Positions 35,073-43,642 of a stretch of DNA of 64,000 nucleotides are shown here, one piece after another (positions within the stretch are counted from its first letter, which is position 1; every line of letters starts with the position of its first letter). The stretch lies in the NCBI GenBank assembly GCA_964655015.1, contig CAZZKR010000011.1, positions 1-64,000 of the forward strand, read 5' to 3'. Below the pieces are notes generated by a model that did not search any database, was not told the origin of the DNA, and saw only the letters and a list, made by a program, of their open reading frames with translations. The position numbers were made by a program, and so were the translations under genes. The stretch is from Terraquivivens sp964655015 (GTDB taxonomy: Archaea > Thermoproteota > Nitrososphaeria_A > Caldarchaeales > Wolframiiraptoraceae).

Positions 35073-35804
35073 TTATCCAAACAATGCGCCATCCTGGAAA
35101 CCATGCCTCTGTTCGTACCATGCCGTCCTTAATGTGCCCATCCTAACGTCGGTAAATTTTCGTAACGTCTTCACAAGAATCATTGTCTTGCTTAACGGAG
35201 GCTCCGGAAGTTTATGCCCATAATTGTCATATCCAACGTACACGAAAATCGGTCTTATGTCTATCAACGATTGTACGAAATGCTCGTCAAAGTCTATGAT
35301 GGGCTCTATGACCACTCCTTTGTATGGATACTTTATTTCTTTCATGACTTCAATTCTTTCGGAAGGTTTTGGGGCTCGTGATAATCCATAATCACGGTTA
35401 GATTCTATAGTCGCAGCCAATACAACATTCATTGGAAACTCTTTCTCAAACTGTAAATACCGGTTAGGATTCTTTGTAAGGAACATAAACCGTGCATATG
35501 GCTGTCCTCTAATCACGTCTATAATGCTCCGTATCCATTCCTCTGGAACCCAATCACCAAAAAGATCGCCCATATCGCATACGAATACCGTGGAGCCCCT
35601 TCTAAAACGCCTCTTAAGTCTTTGAGGGAGGAATGTGGGTCTAAATGCGTTGCTTAAATAAGGCTCCACACCCATCAACGCAAGCCTTCTTGCCAGTCTT
35701 ACAGCCCAGCAATAGGTGCATTGATGGTTGCACCCTATGACCGGGTTCCATGTCTCAGTTATTTCGCCAAATACATTCTGAGACTCCGTGTTTATCGCAA
35801 TCAC
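35073..35804 (-). CDS. Gp37/Gp68-type (DUF5131) radical SAM protein
   Basis: A 243-residue protein with a radical-SAM-like CNHQCTYC cluster (about residues 24-31) preceded by ETWNPVIGC, the hallmark of the phage Gp37/Gp68 (DUF5131) family. Later segments FVCDMGDLFGDWVP, RFMFLTKNPNRY, and VVIEPIIDFDE also match. The biochemical role is unknown; the family occurs in phages, plasmids and many archaea. It probably forms a transcription unit with the DEDD exonuclease downstream, which hints at nucleic-acid metabolism. Confidence 0.8.
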   Translation of the reverse strand: MIAINTESQNVFGEITETWNPVIGCNHQCTYCWAVRLARRLALMGVEPYLSNAFRPTFLPQRLKRRFRRGSTVFVCDMGDLFGDWVPEEWIRSIIDVIRGQPYARFMFLTKNPNRYLQFEKEFPMNVVLAATIESNRDYGLSRAPKPSERIEVMKEIKYPYKGVVIEPIIDFDEHFVQSLIDIRPIFVYVGYDNYGHKLPEPPLSKTMILVKTLRKFTDVRMGTLRTAWYEQRHGFQDGALFG

Positions 35805-35902
35805 TACGCAGTCTCATAATCCAAGAAGTTAGACGTGCTTTTATCGTTTACTTGTTTGATGCAAGAGAGTAGTGTAAAAGTATAAGTAGTGATAACGATT
35901 GT

Positions 35903-36613
35903 ATGCCTATGGCGAAGAGTTTGCCGAAAGTGCTTGAATTTCCAGTCATAGTCATCAATTTCAAAACGTATATCGAGTCGTTAGGTAACAGTGGTATGAA
36001 GATCGCAAAGGAAGCAGAACGTGTTTCTAATGAAACTGGCGTATGCATATGTGTAGCACCACAGTTTACAGATCTTAAAAGTATAGCCAATGCAGTCAGC
36101 ATTCCAGTCTTTGCCCAGCATGTTGATCCATATCCACCAGGCAGTTACACGGGTTCAATATCCGTTGAGGCACTCAAGGATGCGGGTGCGGTTGGTTCAA
36201 TCCTCAACCATTCTGAAAAGAAACTACAATTAACAAGTATATTTACCGCTGTAAAAATGCTAAAGAATGCAGGTCTGCTATCTTTAGTATGCGCCGACGA
36301 CGTCGAGCCAGCAATGGCTATAGCCGCATTAAACCCGACGATGCTTGCAGTTGAACCTCCTGAACTTATTGGGACCGGTATACCTGTCTCGAAAGCAAAG
36401 CCCGAAATAATATCAGAGAGTGTTCGGCGAATACGTAGCATTAATAGGGACGTAAAAATTCTCTGCGGAGCCGGTATAACTAGGGGGGATGACGTGTATA
36501 GGGCAATCGAATTGGGCTCCGATGGTGTTCTATTGGCTAGTGGTGTCGTAAAAGCGAAGGACCCAGGAGCCGTAATAAGAGAAATGGCTGAGGCAATACT
36601 CAGCCTCCGCTAA
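35903..36613 (+). CDS. tpiA: Triosephosphate isomerase, archaeal type
   Basis: Interconverts glyceraldehyde-3-phosphate and dihydroxyacetone phosphate. The 236-residue archaeal form is shorter than bacterial and eukaryotic TIM. The N-K pair is in VINFKTY (about residue 16-22), the catalytic histidine in SILNHSEKK (about 96-104), the catalytic glutamate in LAVEPPELIGTG (about 150-161), and the phosphate site in CGAGITRGDDV (about 194-204). It supplies substrate to the fructose-bisphosphate aldolase/phosphatase encoded 3 kb away. The start may be 35903 or ATG 35909. Confidence 0.94.
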   Translation: MPMAKSLPKVLEFPVIVINFKTYIESLGNSGMKIAKEAERVSNETGVCICVAPQFTDLKSIANAVSIPVFAQHVDPYPPGSYTGSISVEALKDAGAVGSILNHSEKKLQLTSIFTAVKMLKNAGLLSLVCADDVEPAMAIAALNPTMLAVEPPELIGTGIPVSKAKPEIISESVRRIRSINRDVKILCGAGITRGDDVYRAIELGSDGVLLASGVVKAKDPGAVIREMAEAILSLR

Positions 36614-36989
36614 CGTCTACGACCACTTGTAGAGGCTCACCCTTGCTGTTATATGCGACAATGTGTTTCTCGTTCAAGTATGGTGCCACAACTATAACTA
36701 GAACTCTGCCTATCATGTTGTTAAGGTCATCAACCGAAGGTGTTGGTATACCGGATGGATGGGAATGAGCTACACCGATTATAGAGAAGTCGATGGGTAA
36801 CATATCCAGACGGAACTCGGAGAATCCTCTACCATACACCGATGCGGGTGCCAGCAGGATTTCTTCTAGAATAATTTCCTGTTTGGTTTCCTTGCCCCTA
36901 AGGAGGACTATAACCTCGTTTGGATGGAGGTGTCTAGAAAGCTCCAAAAGGGCAACCAAAACGTCCTTTTTAAGTAATACCCTCTTCAT
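36600..36989 (-). CDS. JAMM/MPN-domain metalloprotease
   Basis: A 129-residue single-domain Mov34/MPN protein. The zinc motif is complete: an early glutamate (HPNEVIVLLRG region, about residue 17-27) and HSHPSGIPTPSVDD (about 75-88), with the serine and aspartate in place. Archaeal stand-alone JAMM proteins cleave isopeptide-linked SAMP ubiquitin-like modifiers, so this could be the deconjugating partner of the E1-like protein at 29834. The 3' end overlaps tpiA by 14 bases; the gene diverges from proS. Confidence 0.85.
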   Translation of the reverse strand: MKRVLLKKDVLVALLELSRHLHPNEVIVLLRGKETKQEIILEEILLAPASVYGRGFSEFRLDMLPIDFSIIGVAHSHPSGIPTPSVDDLNNMIGRVLVIVVAPYLNEKHIVAYNSKGEPLQVVVDVSGG

Positions 36990-37006
36990 GGACCGCTAGC
37001 TTTATA

Positions 37007-37034
37007 GGTTAAAGGATTTTTAAAATCCTTAACC
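37007..37034. promoter_or_regulatory. Near-perfect palindrome between divergent JAMM and proS genes
   Basis: The 28 bases GGTTAAAGGATTTT/TAAAATCCTTAACC form an inverted repeat with 13-bp arms and one unmatched A. The centre TTTTTAAAA resembles a TATA box on both strands, about 30-40 bases from each start. It may be an overlapping divergent core promoter, an operator, or both. Confidence 0.55.
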
Positions 37035-37068
37035 CTCATGCATAAGCCTGGAGTTGGAGGAAGCCGGT

Positions 37069-38508
37069 ATGTCTGTCGTAGCGACCGCGATTAATAAGTT
37101 CACAAACTTCAGCAGTTGGTTTGATGATTTGATATTTCGGGCGAGAATCGCTGACAGTAGGTTCCCAGTTAAGGGCTTCATAGTCTACCTCGAGAACGGC
37201 ATGTTCATCCTTGAAATGATAAGAAGAAGGTTGGAAGAGCTCCTTGTTGAGACTGGACACAAGACCATGATGTTTCCACTTGTAACTACTGATGAACTTT
37301 TTGCTAAAGAGGCGGAGCACATAAAGGGCTTCTCTTCCGAAGTTTTTGTTATAGAGAAAGCTGGCAATAAGCCGTTGGAGAGGAAGTTGATAGTGCGTCC
37401 CACATCCGAGACAATAATGTATCCTATGTTTAAATTATGGATACGCTCACATGCAGACCTTCCGTTCAAAGTTCATCAAACAGTAAACGTTTATAGGTAT
37501 GAAACAAAAGCAACGCGACCCTTGTATAGAGCGAGAGAGTTTCCATGGAATGAAGCCCACACCGCGCATGCTACTGCTGCAGATGCCGAGGAACAGGTGA
37601 GGGAGGCGATAGACATATACTCCCGAGTTCTTAAGGAGCTTGGTATAAGTTATCTTCTGCTGAAGAGGCCAGATTTTGATAAATTTGCTGGTGCGAAGTA
37701 CTCAATAGCTTTCGATGCTTGGAATCCAGATGGTAAGGTCAATCAAGTAGCCACTGTTCATAACCTTGGTAGGAATTTCTCGAAGGTATTTGAGATAGAG
37801 TTTGAACAAAAGGATGGTAGCAGGGCATTGGTATATCAACTCTGCTATGGCTTCGGTCTCAGCAGGGTTCTGGCAGCTGTTATTGCACAGCATGGTGACG
37901 ATAGAGGCTGCGTATTTCCTCCCAGCATCGCACCAGTTCAAGTAGTTATAGTGCCGATACCATTCAAAGGTTATGAGGAACACATAATGTCATATTGTAA
38001 GAAAATTCATGAAAGGTTGGCGCGGACCTACCGATGTGTAATGGATGACAGGGAGGATGTTACGCCTGGTGAAAAGTTCTATCACTGGGAAATGCTCGGT
38101 GTTCCGGTAAGAGTTGAAATAGGTCCGAAGGAAGTTTCAAGTGACAAGGTTACACTCTTCAGGAGGGATACCTTAGAGAGAATTGAAGTAGATTTGAATG
38201 AGGTCGAGGCACGTGTCGAGGAACTCATGACAAAAATTTTCACGTCGTTGAAAGAAAGGAGCGCTAGGATAATGGAGCAGATGATAGTTGACGCCCATAG
38301 TCCGGATGAGGTAAAAAAAGCCCTATCAGAAAGAAAAATAGCAAGGATTGAATGGTGCGGTAAAGAAGAGTGTGCCCTAAAACTAAAAGAAAATGCTGGT
38401 GGCGAGATAAGAGGCAGCAGGTTTGATATAGTCGAGGTACCACAAGGAAATTGTATAGTTTGTGGCGAAAAGGCCCAAGAAGTTGTCTACGTGGCCAAAG
38501 CCTATTGA
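37069..38508 (+). CDS. proS: Prolyl-tRNA synthetase, archaeal/eukaryotic type
   Basis: Charges tRNA-Pro. The 479-residue class II enzyme lacks the bacterial editing insert. Motif 2 is RYETKATRPLYRAREFPWNEAHTAH, and motif 3 is GFGLSRVLAAVIAQHGDDRG (about residues 262-281). An anticodon-binding domain follows. A C-terminal zinc domain has CGKEEC (about 423) and CIVC (about 464). I choose ATG 37069, 8 bases after a GGAGG ribosome binding site, instead of the in-frame TTG 37054 that overlaps that site. Confidence 0.94.
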   Translation: MSVVATAINKFTNFSSWFDDLIFRARIADSRFPVKGFIVYLENGMFILEMIRRRLEELLVETGHKTMMFPLVTTDELFAKEAEHIKGFSSEVFVIEKAGNKPLERKLIVRPTSETIMYPMFKLWIRSHADLPFKVHQTVNVYRYETKATRPLYRAREFPWNEAHTAHATAADAEEQVREAIDIYSRVLKELGISYLLLKRPDFDKFAGAKYSIAFDAWNPDGKVNQVATVHNLGRNFSKVFEIEFEQKDGSRALVYQLCYGFGLSRVLAAVIAQHGDDRGCVFPPSIAPVQVVIVPIPFKGYEEHIMSYCKKIHERLARTYRCVMDDREDVTPGEKFYHWEMLGVPVRVEIGPKEVSSDKVTLFRRDTLERIEVDLNEVEARVEELMTKIFTSLKERSARIMEQMIVDAHSPDEVKKALSERKIARIEWCGKEECALKLKENAGGEIRGSRFDIVEVPQGNCIVCGEKAQEVVYVAKAY

Positions 38509-38510
38509 CA

Positions 38511-39470
38511 TCAGGTTACGTAGGCATCTAAATGACGAAGCCTCTTAGCAGGGTGCGGATGAGTGCTGAATAATTCCATCAAAATACTTGGTTTTTCTGC
38601 TTTAATCCGTTCTACGAGTGCATCTACATCATCGTAACCTCTAACGGTAACCTCAGGGTCCGTGATGAACAACGCCTTTAATTGCGTGTAAGATGCGATT
38701 TTTTCCTTACGAACCCTTCTTGTTGCACTCATTATTCTAACTAAGCCCCTCTGTAGATTCCTTGCACCGTTTTGCACGGAAATCGCAGCATGCGAGTCAG
38801 CATAGTACTCTCTTAACCGGCTAAAGTAGAATACAAAAAGGTTAAAGACGAAACTCAGAAGTATCAGTCCTACCCCGATGAGTACAAGGAGCGCACCACC
38901 GCCTCTCTGGTCCCTATATGTGCTACCAAGCCAGCCGGAGTAGTAAAGTATGTGCCCAATATAGTAAATAAGCGCGGGTATTATGCTTATGATCATCATG
39001 AACATGACATCCTTATGCTTTATATGGCCTAGTTCATGCCCGACAACTGCCTCGACTTCTTCACGAGGTAATGTGGATAGGAGACCCCTAGTGACCGCCA
39101 CGAAGTTGCCCGTAATCGGGTTACCGTAAGCAAAAGCGTTGGGCAAATCTATCTCCGCTAGCATAAGCTTTGGTTTTGTATTAAGTCCACTCGTTGCTGA
39201 GATTCTTGATATGGCTTCATGAAGCCAAGGATATTCATGCGCTTGAAGGGGCCTGACCCTATATATGGCGTTAATGATGTATGGTGCGATCAACCACTGC
39301 AATATATGGAACGCGACCACTATACCAAGTATCGTATATATGCCAAATGGGACTCCAAGCCAACTTAATATCACCGTCAAGACAAGCGTTGCTAAGCCGA
39401 TTATTGCAGCCAGTGTACCTAGCATTGCGAACCTCAGTCGTATAAGTGAAACTCTTGCCTTGGGTGGCAT
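38511..39470 (-). CDS. htpX: HtpX-like membrane zinc metalloprotease
   Basis: A 319-residue M48-family protease of the membrane quality-control type. Two N-terminal transmembrane helices are followed by the zinc motif VVGHELGHIKHKD (about residues 128-140), two more helices, and the third zinc ligand in REYYADSHAA (about 223-232). The protein ends with a STHPHPAKRLRHL segment typical of HtpX. A GAGGGG site 6 bases before ATG 39470 favours this start over TTG 39494. A TATA-like TTTTTAAATC lies upstream. Confidence 0.9.
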   Translation of the reverse strand: MPPKARVSLIRLRFAMLGTLAAIIGLATLVLTVILSWLGVPFGIYTILGIVVAFHILQWLIAPYIINAIYRVRPLQAHEYPWLHEAISRISATSGLNTKPKLMLAEIDLPNAFAYGNPITGNFVAVTRGLLSTLPREEVEAVVGHELGHIKHKDVMFMMIISIIPALIYYIGHILYYSGWLGSTYRDQRGGGALLVLIGVGLILLSFVFNLFVFYFSRLREYYADSHAAISVQNGARNLQRGLVRIMSATRRVRKEKIASYTQLKALFITDPEVTVRGYDDVDALVERIKAEKPSILMELFSTHPHPAKRLRHLDAYVT

Positions 39471-39613
39471 AGAAGACCCCTCTGTTTTAAGCAAAATAAT
39501 GTGATTTAAAAACCTTCTTCATGCTTTTATGAAAACTTTTCATATTGTCTCGTCCCTATTCACAAATACCGGAATCGTGATTTAAAACTGCTGAGAAATA
39601 ATAGTGAGACTGG

Positions 39614-39892
39614 TTAAGGGGTAACTTTCCTTTCTTCCCTTGCCCTTACCTTCAAGATGCCGTAGTGTATTGCACAACTTATGCAAAGGTTTTTCGTTAT
39701 TACGTTCTCGGCGAGGTATGCGCCCTGTTGCTTTAACTCTTTTGCAAGATCTTTGCTTACAAGCGAGACCCTTCTCGTAACCTTTTGAATCTTGCTCCTA
39801 GGCACGTAGGCACCGCAGTTGTCGCATTGCACCATCGGTTCTTTGCCCTTTGCACCCTTGGCCCTACCTCTGCTCTTTCGCTTGAACGGCAT
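39614..39892 (-). CDS. rps26e: Ribosomal protein S26e
   Basis: A 92-residue eukaryote-type small-subunit protein near the mRNA exit site. The highly basic N-terminus (MPFKRKSRGRAKGAKGK) is followed by the zinc pair CDNC (about residues 23-26), VPRSKIQKVTRRVS and a second pair CISC (about 70-73). S26e is found in eukaryotes and in TACK archaea but is absent from most euryarchaea, another taxonomic pointer. A good TATA box (TTTTATATAA on the minus strand) lies about 30 bases upstream. Confidence 0.93.
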   Translation of the reverse strand: MPFKRKSRGRAKGAKGKEPMVQCDNCGAYVPRSKIQKVTRRVSLVSKDLAKELKQQGAYLAENVITKNLCISCAIHYGILKVRAREERKVTP

Positions 39893-40089
39893 AACCCAGC
39901 CCTCACAGTATTGGACGTTTGCGGTTATATAAAATGTTAATCATGCTCGAACCCGCCTTTTATTTCCATTCTCTAACGACTGTCTATGCAAAAGTAAACG
40001 TTTTAACCCTCCATTAACCACTTTTCTAAGCTAATATAACGGGTAGACGGAAGGCTGAATATCGTTGAAAATCAGGAGAGATCAATGGT

Positions 40090-40608
40090 ATGCCAATTAG
40101 TTTGAAGGAAAGGATAGAGATGCTCAGGCAAGGCATACTCCACCGTTACGTGATACCTGCCTTAGAAGAAAGGGGTTTCATGGTTAGTGATTGGAAAAGA
40201 CCACGAAGTCTCGAGGACATGGTGCTAAGGGATGAGGGCTGGATCCCTTTGTACACACAGTTCACGACATGGGAGACATATTCTAGGGATAGCCCGTTAT
40301 ATGTTTATTTCAATACTTTTTATGGAGATGTTTATGAAAAAGCGTACAGGATTTGCTTTGTTGAATTCATAATAAATGTACTCAATTTCCCTCTTAAGAA
40401 GAGTCTTGTTGGAACTTTTACGAGGCTTAACGTAAAAGATGGCTACTACTGGAAGACTAGAATGCCTATAGACCTCTCATTTCCTGAGGCTTGCGTCAGC
40501 GAAATAGATGGCAAATACGACGAATTAACGCTACTTATGTCTCGTGAGGGCGTTATAGATGAACTCATAAATCTTAATAACTCAAAAGTGTGGCGTAGGG
40601 TTACCTAA
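40090..40608 (+). CDS. Conserved protein of unknown function
   Basis: A soluble 172-residue protein. I recognise no family. The middle is rich in aromatic residues (LYTQFTTWETYSRDSPLYVYFNTFYGDVYEKAY), and no signal peptide, membrane helix, or metal motif is visible. Coding quality is good and the ATG at 40090 follows a GGAGAGATCAATGGT leader with a Shine-Dalgarno-like site. Its 3' end overlaps the Lrp gene on the other strand by 8 bases. Confidence 0.6.
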   Translation: MPISLKERIEMLRQGILHRYVIPALEERGFMVSDWKRPRSLEDMVLRDEGWIPLYTQFTTWETYSRDSPLYVYFNTFYGDVYEKAYRICFVEFIINVLNFPLKKSLVGTFTRLNVKDGYYWKTRMPIDLSFPEACVSEIDGKYDELTLLMSREGVIDELINLNNSKVWRRVT

Positions 40609-41014
40609 CGACTCTGAGCACCAAAACGGTGTTCGTGTTCTTCACACCCTCTATCTTTCTTATTTCCTCGATGCACTTGTTTAATCCGGCTACGCTGTTT
40701 GCGGAGACTATGGCGGCCACATCATATTCGCCAGTCAACTCATAAACACCTTCAACACCATCTAACGTAGCGAGCTTCTCGCTTACAGAGGGTGTGGGTA
40801 CTCCAGGATCTATCGTGATAAAAGTTATCGCCCTTACGGAATGCCCTTTCTCGACTTCTATAGTGAACCTAGTTATCACGTTATTTTTAATCAAGTTTTT
40901 TACACGTCGCCTGACGGCACCTTCCGAAAGCCCGAGCTCCTTCCCTATTTCCACAAAAGGCTTCCTTGCATCTTTTTTCAATATCTCGATTATTTTATTA
41001 TCAATTTCGTCCAT
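40601..41014 (-). CDS. Lrp/AsnC-family transcription regulator
   Basis: A 137-residue regulator with an N-terminal winged HTH (IDNKIIEILKKDARKPFVEI, recognition helix EGAVRRRVKNLI) and a C-terminal RAM effector domain (GVEGVYELTGEYDVAAIV). It diverges from argG, so control of arginine synthesis in response to arginine or lysine, like LysM of Sulfolobus, is likely. An inverted repeat, TTAACG-5-CGTTAA, lies 15-31 bases upstream of its start and may be its own operator. The RAM-only protein at 30614 could be a partner. Confidence 0.88.
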   Translation of the reverse strand: MDEIDNKIIEILKKDARKPFVEIGKELGLSEGAVRRRVKNLIKNNVITRFTIEVEKGHSVRAITFITIDPGVPTPSVSEKLATLDGVEGVYELTGEYDVAAIVSANSVAGLNKCIEEIRKIEGVKNTNTVLVLRVVR

Positions 41015-41028
41015 AGCAAGTATTTTTC

Positions 41029-41045
41029 TTAACGGCGTTCGTTAA
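41029..41045. promoter_or_regulatory. Inverted repeat upstream of the Lrp gene
   Basis: TTAACG (41029-41034) and CGTTAA (41040-41045) form a perfect 6-bp inverted repeat with a 5-base spacer in the divergent region between the Lrp gene and argG. The size and symmetry suit a dimeric Lrp-type regulator, so autoregulation, and perhaps control of argG, is the likely role. The rest of this region is an unbroken AT-rich run with a TATA-like TTTTTATAGG before argG (about 41116-41125). Confidence 0.5.
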
Positions 41046-41153
41046 ATACTTTACGGAAACCATTACTAAAAATCTTGAAAATTACCTAAAAACATTAAAA
41101 ATATTCTAAACAGTCTTTTTATAGGAGGCATTTTTTCTTTTAAAGGACGTGCC

Positions 41154-42344
41154 ATGAAGGTGGCATTAGCTTATAGCGGCGGTCTTGATACAACTGTGAT
41201 AATTAAATGGCTCCAAGAGAAGTACGGTGCAGAAGTCATAACCGTAACAGTAGACGTTGGCCAAGAGGAGGATTTTGACGCGATAGCGGAACGTGCAAAG
41301 CTGAGTGGTGCATCGAAACATTATTACGTGGATGCAAAAGAGAGGTTTGCAAAAGAGTTCGTGGCGAGGGCTATCAAGGCTAATGCTCTTTACGAAGGGG
41401 AGTATCCACTAACTGCCGCCCTCAGCAGGCCCTTGATAGCTGAAGAAACAGTTAAGGTGGCGTTAAAGGAGAACGCTGACGCTGTAGCTCATGGATGTAC
41501 TGGAAAGGGTAACGACCAGATAAGGTTCGAAGTAACATTCGCGGCACTAGCGCCCGGAATAAAGATACTTGCACCCGTAAGAGAGTGGAACATGAGCAGA
41601 GACGAGGAGATAGAGTATGCACTCTCCAGAAAGTTACCAATACATCCTAAGAAGAGCAGGTTCAGCATTGACGAGAATCTGTGGGGTAGATCGATAGAAG
41701 CGGCAGAGTTAGAAGACCCTTGGGTAGAACCTCCACAAGAGGCCTTTAAGCTTGTTGCGCCTTTAGAGAACACTCCGGACGAAGCAGAAGAGGTCACGAT
41801 AGGTTTCGAAAAAGGCATGCCCGTCTCACTAAACGGTGAAGAATTGCCTTTACTCGAGATAATAAAGCGTCTGAACAAAATTGGTGGAAAACACGGATTC
41901 GGTATAATAGACCATGTAGAAGATAGAGTTGTAGGGATAAAGTCAAGGGAGGTTTACGAAGCTCCGGCCGCACTCATGCTAATCAAAGCTCATGCCGACC
42001 TAGAGAAGATGACTCTCGGTGGAAGACACCTAATGTTTAAGCAATTAATCGATAGACAATGGTGTTATATGGTCTATGCTGGTTTATGGGTTGACCCTCT
42101 GATGGACTCGCTCAATGCCTTCATAGATGCATCACAAGAGAATGTCACTGGCGAGGTAAGAATAAAGCTATACAAGGGCTCTGCTAGGATAGTCGGTAGG
42201 AGAGCGGAAAGACCTGTATACTCAATGCTCATGGCAACATATTCGCGTGAGAGTGCTTTCGATCAAAAGATGGCCGAAGGCTTCGTGAGGATATGGGGTC
42301 TAGAAACGGTCCTAGGCCGAGCAGCACTAAGAAGGAAGGAGTAA
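41154..42344 (+). CDS. argG: Argininosuccinate synthase
   Basis: Joins citrulline and aspartate with ATP. The 396-residue protein starts VALAYSGGLDTTVIIKWL, the ATP pyrophosphatase P-loop, at residues 3-20. It also has HGCTGKGNDQIRFE (about residues 115-128) and GRSIEAAELEDPW (about 180-192), conserved for substrate binding. The next enzyme, argH, is at position 70, so the arginine genes are split. The divergent Lrp gene and the shared promoter region suggest amino-acid-responsive control. Confidence 0.96.
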   Translation: MKVALAYSGGLDTTVIIKWLQEKYGAEVITVTVDVGQEEDFDAIAERAKLSGASKHYYVDAKERFAKEFVARAIKANALYEGEYPLTAALSRPLIAEETVKVALKENADAVAHGCTGKGNDQIRFEVTFAALAPGIKILAPVREWNMSRDEEIEYALSRKLPIHPKKSRFSIDENLWGRSIEAAELEDPWVEPPQEAFKLVAPLENTPDEAEEVTIGFEKGMPVSLNGEELPLLEIIKRLNKIGGKHGFGIIDHVEDRVVGIKSREVYEAPAALMLIKAHADLEKMTLGGRHLMFKQLIDRQWCYMVYAGLWVDPLMDSLNAFIDASQENVTGEVRIKLYKGSARIVGRRAERPVYSMLMATYSRESAFDQKMAEGFVRIWGLETVLGRAALRRKE

Positions 42345-42397
42345 AATCAGATTAAGCTAACACAAAACGTATCCCTCAACAATATGGACGTGATAAT

Positions 42398-43630
42398 CTA
42401 CATATTAGCGGACATCCCTTCTAAACGTTCAATTAAATTTTGCGTAATCTTGCTCAATGTAAATTCTGAAGCCCTTTTTGCTGCGTTCTTCCCCATTTCG
42501 CTTGCAAGATCTTCATCATTTACCAGTTTCAAAACGGCCTCTGTTGCACCTTTTATGTCTTCTGGACCGTTGACATGGATGCCGTCGATTCCATTCCTGA
42601 TTAGCCAACGCTGGCCGCCAATTGCCGAAGTGATTACTGGTTTTCCGGCATACATGAATTCTAACTGCGTGAGTCCTAGAGCCTCCATTTTGCTCATGAT
42701 TATGTTGGCGTATGATGCTTTTATCAGTGATATTTTCTCGTCATCGCTAATCTCACCAATGTATTTAAAATTTGGGAGAGTTTTAGTGGCTTTAATTAGA
42801 ATATCGGCTTGATCGGATGGTGAACCTGCCGCAACAAATATTATATCTTTTCTGTTGCGCAGGTTAGTAGCTACTTTTACTATGGCAGCAGGATTCTTTC
42901 GCTTTTCTATAGTTCCTATATATGCTATAATTTTGACGTCTCTAGGTATGTTAAACCTTGAATACACATCCACTCCGCCTAGATTTTTGAACGCTTCTTC
43001 GTCAATCCCTCCAGGATAAAGGTGACACTTTCTAGCATCTGCGCCCAATTCGACCATTTGGTCAATCTCAATGGGTGTTGTGCAAAGTATCAAATTCGCC
43101 GTCTTGAAAATTGTAGGAAATACTGTGACATTCCATGCCTCCCTATACAACCTTTCAATCGGTGCATAGTGTATAGGACTCGGAGGTTGGTAGTGGGGCA
43201 TAAAACAAGCTATCACCCCCCTATCCTTTAACCCCTCCCTAACCATCATGTCGTTCCATAATTTAAAACGGGCAAGTTCTTCTGGACCATTCCATAATGT
43301 GCTATGAGCTATGAAGCATTCTACTCCTAGGTCTTCAACGATGTGTCTGAAGATTGATTGTGCATCCCTAAGCATTATTCTCCTCGGAGGCCAACTAGAT
43401 ACGTACCCATCCATCCTTATCACAGGAACACCAAATTCTTCCTTAATCACATAGCCCCTCACACTCTTTAGCACTTGTTCATACCAAGGAACGGGTTTTC
43501 CGTCGTGGAATAAAGTGGATAAAAGAAAGGCATCCTTTCCTTGCTTACGCAGTTCTTTCGTCATTCGAAGAGCGACAAGTTCCTGACCCTTAGTCAAGCT
43601 AGTCTGGTACATCAGTACGGCAATTTTCAA
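42398..43630 (-). CDS. Family 4 glycosyltransferase
   Basis: A 410-residue GT-B fold retaining glycosyltransferase. The C-terminal nucleotide-sugar half shows IAYIGTIEKRKNPAAIVKVA (about residues 238-257) and the E-x7-E type motif SKMEALGLTQLEFMYAGKPV (about 318-337). The acceptor is unknown. It follows a HAD phosphatase gene by 12 bases on the same strand, an arrangement that resembles compatible-solute synthesis (a glycosyl phosphate intermediate, then dephosphorylation) as well as surface-glycan genes. Confidence 0.8.
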   Translation of the reverse strand: MKIAVLMYQTSLTKGQELVALRMTKELRKQGKDAFLLSTLFHDGKPVPWYEQVLKSVRGYVIKEEFGVPVIRMDGYVSSWPPRRIMLRDAQSIFRHIVEDLGVECFIAHSTLWNGPEELARFKLWNDMMVREGLKDRGVIACFMPHYQPPSPIHYAPIERLYREAWNVTVFPTIFKTANLILCTTPIEIDQMVELGADARKCHLYPGGIDEEAFKNLGGVDVYSRFNIPRDVKIIAYIGTIEKRKNPAAIVKVATNLRNRKDIIFVAAGSPSDQADILIKATKTLPNFKYIGEISDDEKISLIKASYANIIMSKMEALGLTQLEFMYAGKPVITSAIGGQRWLIRNGIDGIHVNGPEDIKGATEAVLKLVNDEDLASEMGKNAAKRASEFTLSKITQNLIERLEGMSANM

Positions 43631-43642
43631 TACTTACACCCT

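Noticed and set aside
42384..42812. 142-codon forward frame opposite the GT4 gene
   Set aside because: Shadow frame of the glycosyltransferase on the minus strand; its apparent hydrophobic pattern derives from the antisense codons.
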